Assembly (NCBI GenBank): GCA_964556885.1
Contig: CAZKYP010000168.1
Location: 1-7,144 of the forward strand
From: CAZKYP01 sp964556885
GTDB taxonomy: Bacteria; Planctomycetota; Phycisphaerae; Sedimentisphaerales; Anaerobacaceae
Length of the DNA stretch: 7,144 nucleotides
Direction of reading: 5' to 3'
The notes beneath the pieces were generated by a model. It saw nothing but the letters and a program-made list of their open reading frames with translations, did not search any database and was not told the DNA's origin. A program made the translations under genes and the position numbers. Below are positions 1 through 6,165 of this stretch, piece by piece. Position 1 is the stretch's first letter, and every line of letters begins with the position of its first letter.

Positions 1-66
1 TTATAGCACTTTTGTTTGTTTTTAGCAATTATTTTGTAGCACGCGATTACCCGTTTTGGCACGTGA

Positions 67-501
67 TATACAGAAAGCCTCCTTCTGTATGCTAAAACCC
101 GTTTTTTCAACAATAACACAAGACGTCTACTAAATGAATATATCAACCCGATTGTAGAAAATGCGAAGCAAATAATCTGGTGCTACAAACAGCGTTGGGC
201 CTGTGAAGAAGCCGGGCGGTTCTTGAAAAGCCGTGCTGGTTTAGAGTGTTTTCGTATTCGTCGTTACGATGCTATACAGAGGCTGGCAATATTGGCTACG
301 TTCGCCATGGGTTTTTTGAGCTGGATATTGATTCGAAGATATCAAATGAGTAAGAGATTTTACTTGTTTACAAACCGATTCCGAAAGAAAACAACGTTTG
401 TTTATTATCGTTTGCTGGACGGCTTGCAGGAATTCGCCCGATTAAAGCAACTCAGATTCGGTAAAATACTTATAGAACCTTTAAGAAACGGTATGATCTG
501 A
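67..501 (+). pseudogene. IS4-type DDE transposase, C-terminal remnant
   Basis: This is the C-terminal part of a cut-and-paste DDE transposase. The frame is open from 67 to the TGA at 499-501. It contains a perfect IS4-family Y-x2-R-x3-E-x6-K signature: Tyr at 184, Arg at 193, the presumed catalytic Glu at 205 and Lys at 226. After it comes the typical segment FLKSRAGLECFRIRRYDAIQ and a hydrophobic stretch. The N-terminal catalytic Asp residues are not in the window. Upstream in this frame there are stops at 4, 37 and 64, while frame 3 is open from 3 to 92, so either a frameshift lies near 64-95 or the upstream part has decayed. No credible start codon with a ribosome site is present; a TTG at 223 would start after the catalytic Glu and is not meaningful. 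The remnant abuts a truncated integrase on the opposite strand, so both look like mobile-element debris. IS4 superfamily assignment is fairly firm; the subgroup is not determined. Confidence 0.8.
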
Positions 502-543
502 CCTCTCATATTGGCCCAGCCGTCATGAGAGCAAGAAGGTCAG
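498..543. repeat. Compound inverted repeat at the transposase/integrase junction
   Basis: The left arm CTGACCTCTCAT (498-509) is matched by ATGAGA (525-530) and GGTCAG (538-543) on the right. The right side carries 7 extra bases (531-537). The arms therefore form two adjoining 6-bp stems with a 7-nt bulge, and the loop 510-524 holds a further GGC/GCC pairing. It begins on the transposase stop codon and covers the point where integrase-like sequence ends. It could be a remnant of an IS terminal repeat or a local palindromic rearrangement. No T-tract follows, so a simple terminator is unlikely. Confidence 0.45.
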
Positions 544-694
544 CCTGTCCCAGATACCACTCACGAGCCTGTCGTTTGTTGGTGCCAAAGTAATATAACT
601 TACTCTTAATCTTCTTGCAATACTGGCCGGTTTTATGTAAAGTAAGCGGGAATTTATCAGATTGTTTTTTCCTTATGGAATTGGTTTTTATCAT
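506..694 (-). pseudogene. Tyrosine recombinase/integrase, N-terminal fragment
   Basis: This 62-residue open frame reads leftward from an ATG at 692-694. It is preceded on that strand by AAGGA with an 8-nt spacer, a good ribosome site. The core of the peptide, with FPLTLHKTGQYCKKIKSKLY then YFG and YLGQADLLA, resembles the very N-terminus of planctomycete phage-type integrases, which begin with a motif like FPLFPHATGRWAKKIRGKLHYFG. That segment belongs to the arm-binding region. The core-binding and catalytic domains (R-H-R-Y) are absent: homology stops at about residue 53, just before the junction with the transposase remnant, and the frame closes after nine more residues. It is most likely an integrase broken by insertion or deletion. 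The family assignment rests on motif memory, not a search. A small DNA-binding protein is a less likely alternative. Confidence 0.6.
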
Positions 695-783
695 GGTTAA
701 TATCCTTAACTATAACAAATGTATCACAGACTATGATATTCATTATCGCAAATTGGTTGTAGTCAAGGTTGTATTGTTTAAAA

Positions 784-806
784 ATGAGATTTCTTATAAA
801 TCTCAT
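784..806. repeat. Perfect 9-bp palindrome between integrase start and tRNA-Ser
   Basis: ATGAGATTT (784-792) and AAATCTCAT (798-806) are exact inverted copies around a 5-nt spacer. Read on the - strand, the right arm is followed by a run of five T, so it has the form of a weak AT-rich intrinsic terminator. It lies 90 bp upstream of the integrase start and could equally be an operator or recombinase-binding site. Function is undetermined. Confidence 0.5.
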
Positions 807-829
807 AAGACTTTTAAATAAAAGCACCT

Positions 830-916
830 GGAGCAGTGGCCGAGCGGCTGAAGGCGACGGTTTTGAAAACCGTTTTACCCTTACGGGTAACGGGGGTTCG
901 AATCCCTCCTGCTCCG
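830..916 (+). tRNA. tRNA-Ser (anticodon UGA)
   Basis: This is a complete class II tRNA that decodes UCA serine codons. The acceptor stem GGAGCAG (830-836) pairs fully with CTGCTCC (909-915), with G916 as discriminator base. The anticodon stem is ACGGT/ACCGT around the loop TTTGAAA, with TGA at 864-866. The long variable arm has a TACCC/GGGTA-type stem, as expected for serine. The T arm (892-908) has the loop TTCGAAT with one G-T pair in the stem. The 3' CCA is not encoded. The anticodon is UGA, not UCA, so this is not the selenocysteine tRNA, even though the window holds a candidate selenoprotein gene. No second copy of its 3' end is seen in the window, so there is no evidence of an att duplication here. 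Confidence 0.97.
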
Positions 917-1141
917 TTAATAATTTCTAAAAAACATCATTTTATCGAACAAATCTGAAGATTTTCAGTAACAAAATCAGAGGTTATTCGTCTATTAAAT
1001 AAGAATGAGAGACGAATATAGGCGCTCATCATCTAAAAAATCATAGATGCTCGTCCGCCCGGCATCCCGTGATTACAGAAGTTACTGTGAAAGGACTCAA
1101 ATCATATTTGTGAAAAGCAACGATGCACAGGAGTCAATGAA
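917..1141 (+). other. Intergenic leader upstream of the efflux operon
   Basis: This stretch holds no convincing gene. It contains several short inverted repeats: CTGAA/TTCAG at 955-968, TATTCGTCT (985-993) with AGACGAATA (1010-1018) around a 16-nt loop, and CATCTA (1030-1035) with TAGATG (1044-1049). The operon promoter should lie here or overlap the tRNA, but no -35/-10 pair of good quality and spacing was found. The 9-bp repeat at 985-1018 is the best candidate for a regulator site or a structured leader. Confidence 0.4.
1129..1133 (+). promoter_or_regulatory. Ribosome binding site deciding the GTG start of the TolC gene
   Basis: AGGAG lies 8 nt before the GTG at 1142. The nearby ATG at 1138 is followed by a stop after one codon, so the GTG is the start that fits both the spacing and the signal peptide. 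Confidence 0.75.
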
Positions 1142-2764
1142 GTGAATTCTTATCAATTTGTGTTTGCCAGGTCATTATTCTCTGCTATTTTCATTGCCTT
1201 TATCGTCTGTATTTTCGTTGGGTGCAGCCCTGAACAATATAAAGCACAGGCCGATGAAGAAGTCTATAAAATCATCGAAAGCAAATGGCGGGAGGATTTC
1301 GGCCAAAAAGCGAATTATATAATCAACGACAGTAACAGCATCTCATGCCCGAACGATATACAAATCGAAAAAGTCATACCACCATCCGGCGTCCTGACTC
1401 TTTCACAGGCGGTCGCAATAGCCACGGCATACAACAGGGATTATCAGCGTCAAAAAGAACTGCTCTATTTAACCGCACTCGATACCACCTTAGCCCGCCA
1501 CCAGTTCGCTTTTCGATGGTTCGGGACCTTCGATGCGAGTTACGTCCGTGATCCTGATGACGAAAGCGTGGGCACGGATTCGGAAATAAGCTTCAACAGG
1601 CTGCTCGCCGACGGCGCACAAATCAGTACAAGTATTGCAATTGATTGGGTACGGTTTTTAACCGGCGACCCGCGAACTTCCTTAGGCTCAGTTCTCAGCG
1701 CTACAATAACCCAGCCGCTGCTGCGAGGCCGCGGTCGCAGAATCGTACAGGAAAACCTCACCCAATCGGAGCGTGACGTTCTATACCAGATACGCTCATT
1801 CAATCGGTATCGAAAATCGTTTATCGTCTCGATTGTGTCCGCATACTACCGCGTTCTGCAGCGAAGGGATGCTGTAACAAACGCCGAGAACAACTATAAA
1901 AGCAGGGTCGATTCGAGAGAACGCCTCGAAATGGAGGCCGAAGCCGGCCGCAAACCAACATACGAAGTGGACCAGGCCAGACAAAGCGAGCTCAGTGCAC
2001 GGGACAGTTTCGTACAGGCACAGCAAAGATACGAACAGGAGCTCGATGAATTCAAAATTTTATTGTCTTTACGGCCCCGGACCGAGGTTGAGCTGGACCA
2101 GAACGAGTTAAAAGCCCTTGAAAATATCGGTGTGACCCAACCCGATTATCCTTTGGACGAAGTGATAGAAACGGCACTGACCCAGCGTCTGGATTTGGCC
2201 AATAGCAGAGATGAAATCGACGATGCGGCCCGCAGGATCGAACTGGCCGCTGACAACCTCGGGATGGAGCTTAACCTTGTCGCCAGTCTGGATGTCCACT
2301 CAACAGAGAGTACCAAATTCGAAAGATTACAATTTCACAGTGGTACATATGCACTTGGCCTCGAAAGCGATTTACCCTTAGACAGGAAGGCCGAACGCAA
2401 CGCATATCGCATCGCCTTGATTGCCTTGGAGCAAAGGTTGCGCGAATATCAGAACGACGCGGACGAAGTCGAGCTGAATGTCCGTCAGGCATATCGCCAG
2501 TTGCGTGCGGCCGCAGAAAGCTACGAAACACAAACTATTAGCTTGAAACTCGCACAAACACGTGTCGAGAGTACTACATATCTGCTCCAGGCCGGTCGGG
2601 TAACAACTCGTGACCTGCTGGAATCCCAGGACGCCCTGCTGGCAGCGCAAAATGATCTGACGAGCGCATTGGTAGAACACGCCATCGCCAAATTGAGCTT
2701 TTACAGGGACATCGGCGTCCTGCAGGTCAGGCTGGACGGGATGTGGGAACAAAATTCAGAATGA
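1142..2764 (+). CDS. TolC-family outer-membrane efflux protein (lipoprotein type)
   Basis: This is the outer-membrane channel component of a tripartite export system; it would form a trimeric beta-barrel and periplasmic alpha-tunnel that docks with the HlyD-like adaptor encoded next. The 540-residue product starts at GTG. It has a hydrophobic segment (residues 11-27) ending in FVGC, so Cys28 is a probable lipidation site. Phe at -3 is not ideal, but lipidated outer-membrane factors are common. The first OEP repeat begins near residue 85 (LTLSQAVAIATAYN). A PLLRGRGR segment starts at about residue 192, followed by an ERD-containing helix typical of TolC proteins. The second repeat begins near 337 (YPLDEVIETAL), and the C-terminal helix carries LLESQDALLAAQNDL, the usual closing motif. 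The length is within the family range, slightly long. It ends with TGA, so TGA is an ordinary stop in this genome. It is the first gene of the operon, 37 nt before the adaptor gene. The transported substrate cannot be inferred. Confidence 0.92.
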   Translation: MNSYQFVFARSLFSAIFIAFIVCIFVGCSPEQYKAQADEEVYKIIESKWREDFGQKANYIINDSNSISCPNDIQIEKVIPPSGVLTLSQAVAIATAYNRDYQRQKELLYLTALDTTLARHQFAFRWFGTFDASYVRDPDDESVGTDSEISFNRLLADGAQISTSIAIDWVRFLTGDPRTSLGSVLSATITQPLLRGRGRRIVQENLTQSERDVLYQIRSFNRYRKSFIVSIVSAYYRVLQRRDAVTNAENNYKSRVDSRERLEMEAEAGRKPTYEVDQARQSELSARDSFVQAQQRYEQELDEFKILLSLRPRTEVELDQNELKALENIGVTQPDYPLDEVIETALTQRLDLANSRDEIDDAARRIELAADNLGMELNLVASLDVHSTESTKFERLQFHSGTYALGLESDLPLDRKAERNAYRIALIALEQRLREYQNDADEVELNVRQAYRQLRAAAESYETQTISLKLAQTRVESTTYLLQAGRVTTRDLLESQDALLAAQNDLTSALVEHAIAKLSFYRDIGVLQVRLDGMWEQNSE

Positions 2765-2801
2765 GAAAATAAATGCTGTAAATTTTAGGATATTTGGAAA
2801 A

Positions 2802-4568
2802 ATGGTAGTCAAAACAAAATTTGAAAACTCAAAATTGCCGGTCCGTCCCGGGAAAAAAAGGCAAAGTCTCAAGATTTTTTTCTTCATTGCCATTGGCGCG
2901 GTATGTGTATTTGGTTTTTTCCGCATTAAAATAGGCGGTACCATCAACGTCGATTCGAACTCCGGAACATTTACTGTCAAATGCGGCGACCTGGACATCA
3001 GCGTCACTGAAAGCGGTGACATTAAGGCCATCAAATCCACGGTAATCAAATCCGAGGTCGAAAGACGAACCGCAATCGTAACAATCGTCCCGGAAGGAAC
3101 AATTATCACACCCCAGGATGTAAACGAAGGCAAGGTCCTCGTCGAGCTGGATACCTCGGAACTAACCGAGCAGCTACCGCAAAGAGAAATTGAATACGCC
3201 GCCGCCGAGTCAAGCTTCGCCGAGGCACAAGAGGCCCATCAGATTCAAATCAAACAAAACGAAAGTGATGTAACGTCCGCCGAGCTGAAGGTCAAATTCG
3301 CCCTGATGGACCTTCAGAAATATCTGGGCGCAAAAATCGCACAAACCATGATTGACAAGCTGAACGCGGACCCGAATTCGGACATCGACATGATTTATCT
3401 TCTCAGTCAAATCGATATTAATGATCCCAATTCCGGCAGTGAAGCCTCCCAGAAATTAATGGATCTCAACGGCAATATAACACTGGCCCAGCAGAATCTG
3501 GAAAAGGCATCATATACATTGGAGTGGACCGAAAAGCTATTCGAAAAGGAATATGTGGCGGAAACAGAACTCAGGGAACACAGGCTGCAAAAAACAAAAA
3601 ACGAAATTGATAAAGAAAAAGCAAACATCGCCCTGAATCTGTTTAAACAATACGAATTCCCGAAACAGGTCGAACAGCTTTTAAGCAACTATAAAGAGGC
3701 CGAGTTGGAGCTGGAAAGGACCCGGGCACGTGCCCGTTCGCAACTGGCGCAGGCAAAGGCAAAACTTGCAAGTGCCGAAGCATCTCTGCGTCTGCGTAAA
3801 GAACGGCTCGAACAGGTGAAAAAAGAACTCGAAGCCTGTACAATTAAAGCACCTGCCCCGGGCCAGGTAGTTTACTCATCGAGCACAGAAAGGTATTCGA
3901 GGTACCAAATCGAGCCTGGTGCGGAAATACCACGCGGATACAAGATTATCGAACTGCCCGACACCTCGAAAATGAAAGTCGAGATAAAGATTAATGAAGT
4001 TTGGATTGATAAAATTCAGATTGACCAGAAGGCAAAAATCATCGTCTCCGCATTCCCGGACAAAGTTTTCGAGGGCAAAGTTTTGAAAAAAGCTCCCCTT
4101 GCAGATCAGACATATAACTGGGAACCGGATGTGAAAGTCTACACGACAGATGTCAGCATCGAAGGGGCCTACGATTTTATAAAAACCGGTATGACAGCAA
4201 AGGTAACAATAACAATCGACGAGCTGAAAGATGTTCTACAGGTACCTATACAGTCTGTTGTCACTGACAATGACCAAACGAAGGTCTGCTACATGCTGAT
4301 AAACGGAAAACCAACTAAATGTAAAGTTGAAACCGGATTGTTTAACGACGATTTCGTTGAGATTAAAAGCGGCCTGAAAGAAGGTGACAACATCCTTCTC
4401 AATCCACCCCGCTGGGCATCTTTAGACAAAACTGAAAAACAAACAACGCCAGACTCAAATGATACAGAAACAACACCTGATGCAAATGATGTGAAAACAA
4501 CACCCGACGTAAATGATACGAAAATAATCCCCGACACAAACGATACGAAAACATCGCCTGAGACATAA
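2802..4568 (+). CDS. HlyD/MacA-like periplasmic adaptor subunit
   Basis: This is the membrane fusion protein that would bridge the inner-membrane permease and the TolC-like channel. The product has 588 residues: a basic cytoplasmic N-terminus, one membrane anchor (about 23-40), then a periplasmic region. The first half of the lipoyl/barrel-sandwich domain is at about 58-118. A long Glu/Lys/Ala-rich coiled-coil hairpin spans about 122-345. The second lipoyl half starts at 347 with TIKAPAPGQVV, the family hallmark. Beta-barrel and membrane-proximal domains follow to about 535. Two features are unusual. The hairpin is interrupted at about 180-222 by a segment with DPNSDID and DPNSGSE that does not look like coiled coil. 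The C-terminus (548-588) is a hydrophilic tandem repeat. A weak AGGA lies 11 nt before the ATG. The gene is co-directional with its neighbours, 6 nt before the permease, consistent with one transcript. It is longer than typical MacA, mainly through these additions. Confidence 0.92.
   Translation: MVVKTKFENSKLPVRPGKKRQSLKIFFFIAIGAVCVFGFFRIKIGGTINVDSNSGTFTVKCGDLDISVTESGDIKAIKSTVIKSEVERRTAIVTIVPEGTIITPQDVNEGKVLVELDTSELTEQLPQREIEYAAAESSFAEAQEAHQIQIKQNESDVTSAELKVKFALMDLQKYLGAKIAQTMIDKLNADPNSDIDMIYLLSQIDINDPNSGSEASQKLMDLNGNITLAQQNLEKASYTLEWTEKLFEKEYVAETELREHRLQKTKNEIDKEKANIALNLFKQYEFPKQVEQLLSNYKEAELELERTRARARSQLAQAKAKLASAEASLRLRKERLEQVKKELEACTIKAPAPGQVVYSSSTERYSRYQIEPGAEIPRGYKIIELPDTSKMKVEIKINEVWIDKIQIDQKAKIIVSAFPDKVFEGKVLKKAPLADQTYNWEPDVKVYTTDVSIEGAYDFIKTGMTAKVTITIDELKDVLQVPIQSVVTDNDQTKVCYMLINGKPTKCKVETGLFNDDFVEIKSGLKEGDNILLNPPRWASLDKTEKQTTPDSNDTETTPDANDVKTTPDVNDTKIIPDTNDTKTSPET
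4443..4565 (+). repeat. 27-bp in-frame tandem repeat encoding a TPDxNDT tail
   Basis: There are four full units (4443-4469, 4470-4496, 4497-4523, 4524-4550) and a partial fifth. They encode TTPDSNDTE, TTPDANDVK, TTPDVNDTK, IIPDTNDTK and TSPET at the C-terminus of the adaptor. The units differ at the DNA level, including synonymous sites, so they are not a very recent slippage product. The tail is hydrophilic, rich in Thr, Pro and Asp, and probably disordered. Confidence 0.85.
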
Positions 4569-4574
4569 ACAGTT

Positions 4575-5879
4575 ATGCGCTGGTTTGCCGTTCGAAGAAC
4601 ACTAAGACTTGGACTCAAGAGCCTGTGGCTCCACCGGCTCCGCTCCGCCCTGACCATGCTCGGTATTATTTTTGGGGTTTGCTCTGTAATTGCAATGCTG
4701 GCAATTGGTGAAGGCGCCAGCAAGGCCGCACAGGAAGTAATCGAACAGTTAGGCAGTACGAATCTGATTATCGAATCTGTGGAACCTCCGAAGGAAAAGG
4801 CCGATACAGGCGACCAGCAGGTTATGACTGTCTACGGATTGACGTATCGCGACGCCGAATCGATTCGCAACACAATTAAAGACGTCGAGGTGATTGTACC
4901 TATCCGCGAGATAGATCAGGAGGCGCGATACCTTCGTCGCAAGGCATCCGTGAAAATTGTCGGTACAATCCCCTGGTATACTCACACATCACCGATACAT
5001 ATCATATGCGGGAGGTTCCTGAGCAGCATCGACCTGCACATGCAGCGGAATTTGTGTGTCATCGATGAGCAAGTCGTCGGGAATCTTTTCGGATTCGATA
5101 ATCCGATCGGCAAGGATATTCGAATTAAGGGTAATTTCTATCGTGTCGTCGGAGTTGTGGGCAAGGGTCTGTCAAGGGACAAAAATAACGGGATGGCCGA
5201 TGCGATGCTCTCGGCCATCGAATCTGACAACGATGCAGTGGGCAATGTCTATATGCCTATAACAACCACCAAAGGCCACTTCACAGAACTCGAATATACC
5301 TACACCGGCGGGACCGACAGCGCTCAAAAAGTCGAGCTGCATAAAATCACAGTCAAGGTCCCTACCCTCGACGACGTCCTGCCGATGCGAGATGTGATTG
5401 ATGTACTGCTCAAACGTCTCCACGAAGGCAAAAAGGACTTCCGCATCGTCGTTCCGCTGGAACTGCTGCGCCAGGCAAGGAGAACCCAGCGGATTTTCAG
5501 TATCGTGCTCGGCTCAATCGCCGCAATCTCGCTGATTGTCGGCGGCATAGGAATCATGAACATCATGCTCGCCACTGTGAGCGAGCGAACGCGAGAGATC
5601 GGAATCCGGCGGGCGATCGGCGCCAAGAAACGCGACATAATTATTCAATTCCTCTCTGAAACTCTTATCCTGACGCTGTCCGGTGGCATTCTGGGTATCG
5701 GCCTGGGCTCTCTTCTGCCGCTGCTGGTTACTCGTTTCGGTCACATGCCTACCATCATTACGGGCACTTCGCTGCTGTTGTCCTTCGGAATCAGCGGCGC
5801 TGTGGGCGTAATCTTCGGTATGTATCCGGCCTACCGGGCTGCAAATATGGACCCGATAGAATCGCTCAGACACGAATAA
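4575..5879 (+). CDS. MacB-type ABC transporter permease (no ATPase domain)
   Basis: This is the inner-membrane permease of a MacB/LolCE-like mechanotransmission ABC system, which uses cytoplasmic ATP hydrolysis to drive periplasmic conformational change. The 434-residue product opens with RLRSALTMLGIIFGVCSVIA (TM1 about 26-44) and IGEGA, then a large periplasmic MacB_PCD domain (about 46-305). It closes with an FtsX domain: TM2 about 308-332, the cytoplasmic coupling segment SERTREIGIRRAIGA (336-350), TM3 about 355-382 and TM4 about 400-418. It ends in PAYRAANMDPIESLRHE, the canonical MacB C-terminus. Unlike E. coli MacB it has no N-terminal nucleotide-binding domain; the first residues lead directly to TM1. 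No separate Walker A/signature-motif protein is encoded nearby. The ATG lies 6 nt after the adaptor stop without a clear ribosome site, suggesting translational coupling. Family assignment is secure; substrate is unknown. Confidence 0.93.
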   Translation: MRWFAVRRTLRLGLKSLWLHRLRSALTMLGIIFGVCSVIAMLAIGEGASKAAQEVIEQLGSTNLIIESVEPPKEKADTGDQQVMTVYGLTYRDAESIRNTIKDVEVIVPIREIDQEARYLRRKASVKIVGTIPWYTHTSPIHIICGRFLSSIDLHMQRNLCVIDEQVVGNLFGFDNPIGKDIRIKGNFYRVVGVVGKGLSRDKNNGMADAMLSAIESDNDAVGNVYMPITTTKGHFTELEYTYTGGTDSAQKVELHKITVKVPTLDDVLPMRDVIDVLLKRLHEGKKDFRIVVPLELLRQARRTQRIFSIVLGSIAAISLIVGGIGIMNIMLATVSERTREIGIRRAIGAKKRDIIIQFLSETLILTLSGGILGIGLGSLLPLLVTRFGHMPTIITGTSLLLSFGISGAVGVIFGMYPAYRAANMDPIESLRHE

Positions 5880-6165
5880 GTCACTCATTTATACTGTTTA
5901 TTGATTTTTTTCGCTTGAAAATTACCTTCTGTCATGATTAAATATACCCGTTGCGAGTATACTCTGAATTTTCGTACCTAAGTATAATCTCTCGCGCTCA
6001 AGATGTACCGACGGGGACGAAATCCGCTCGAAAATACAAATACCAAAATAAAATTATGCCATAGTACGCAGGGTGCAATTTTACTGGCATTTTAGAAAAA
6101 AAACTATATAGTCAGTTGGCATGACATCTGTAAACAAAATAACATCTGACGTCGGAGGATTCATC
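5880..6165 (+). other. Intergenic region between the efflux operon and the FG-GAP gene
   Basis: No gene is seen. A T-run at 5905-5911 follows the operon but has no convincing stem before it, so termination is uncertain. A 10-bp palindrome GAGTATACTC lies at 5955-5964. A perfect TATAAT at 5983-5988 could be a -10 box, but no good -35 lies 16-18 nt upstream. A second weak candidate is TATATA at 6105-6110 with TTTACT at 6080-6085 and a long 19-nt spacer. The region is large enough to give the downstream gene its own promoter. Confidence 0.4.
6154..6158 (+). promoter_or_regulatory. Ribosome binding site deciding the start of the FG-GAP gene
   Basis: GGAGG lies 7 nt before the ATG at 6166, and a signal peptide begins directly at that codon. 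The in-frame ATG at 6121 has no ribosome site and would place 15 polar residues before the signal peptide, so 6166 is preferred. Confidence 0.85.

Noticed and set aside
615..821. 68-residue + strand frame opposite the integrase fragment
   Set aside because: It is antisense to the integrase-like peptide, runs through AT-rich non-coding DNA and the palindrome, and shows no recognisable motif or good ribosome site.
830..916. Possible selenocysteine tRNA, given the candidate selenoprotein
   Set aside because: The anticodon is TGA (Ser), not TCA, the acceptor stem has 7 bp, and the total length of 87 nt fits ordinary tRNA-Ser.
1110..1145. 12-codon GTG frame (stop included) whose TGA overlaps the TolC GTG start
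   Set aside because: It could be a coupled leader peptide, but the only purine-rich stretch upstream (AAGGA at 1091-1095) is too far from the GTG, and such short frames are expected by chance.
5880..5911. Intrinsic terminator after the efflux operon
   Set aside because: There is a run of seven T, but the only pairing before it is a weak 5-bp AATAA/TTATT with a long loop.
5983..5988. TATAAT as the promoter of the FG-GAP gene
   Set aside because: The -10 match is perfect but no -35 element lies at a suitable distance, and the region is AT-rich, so it is only mentioned within the intergenic entry.
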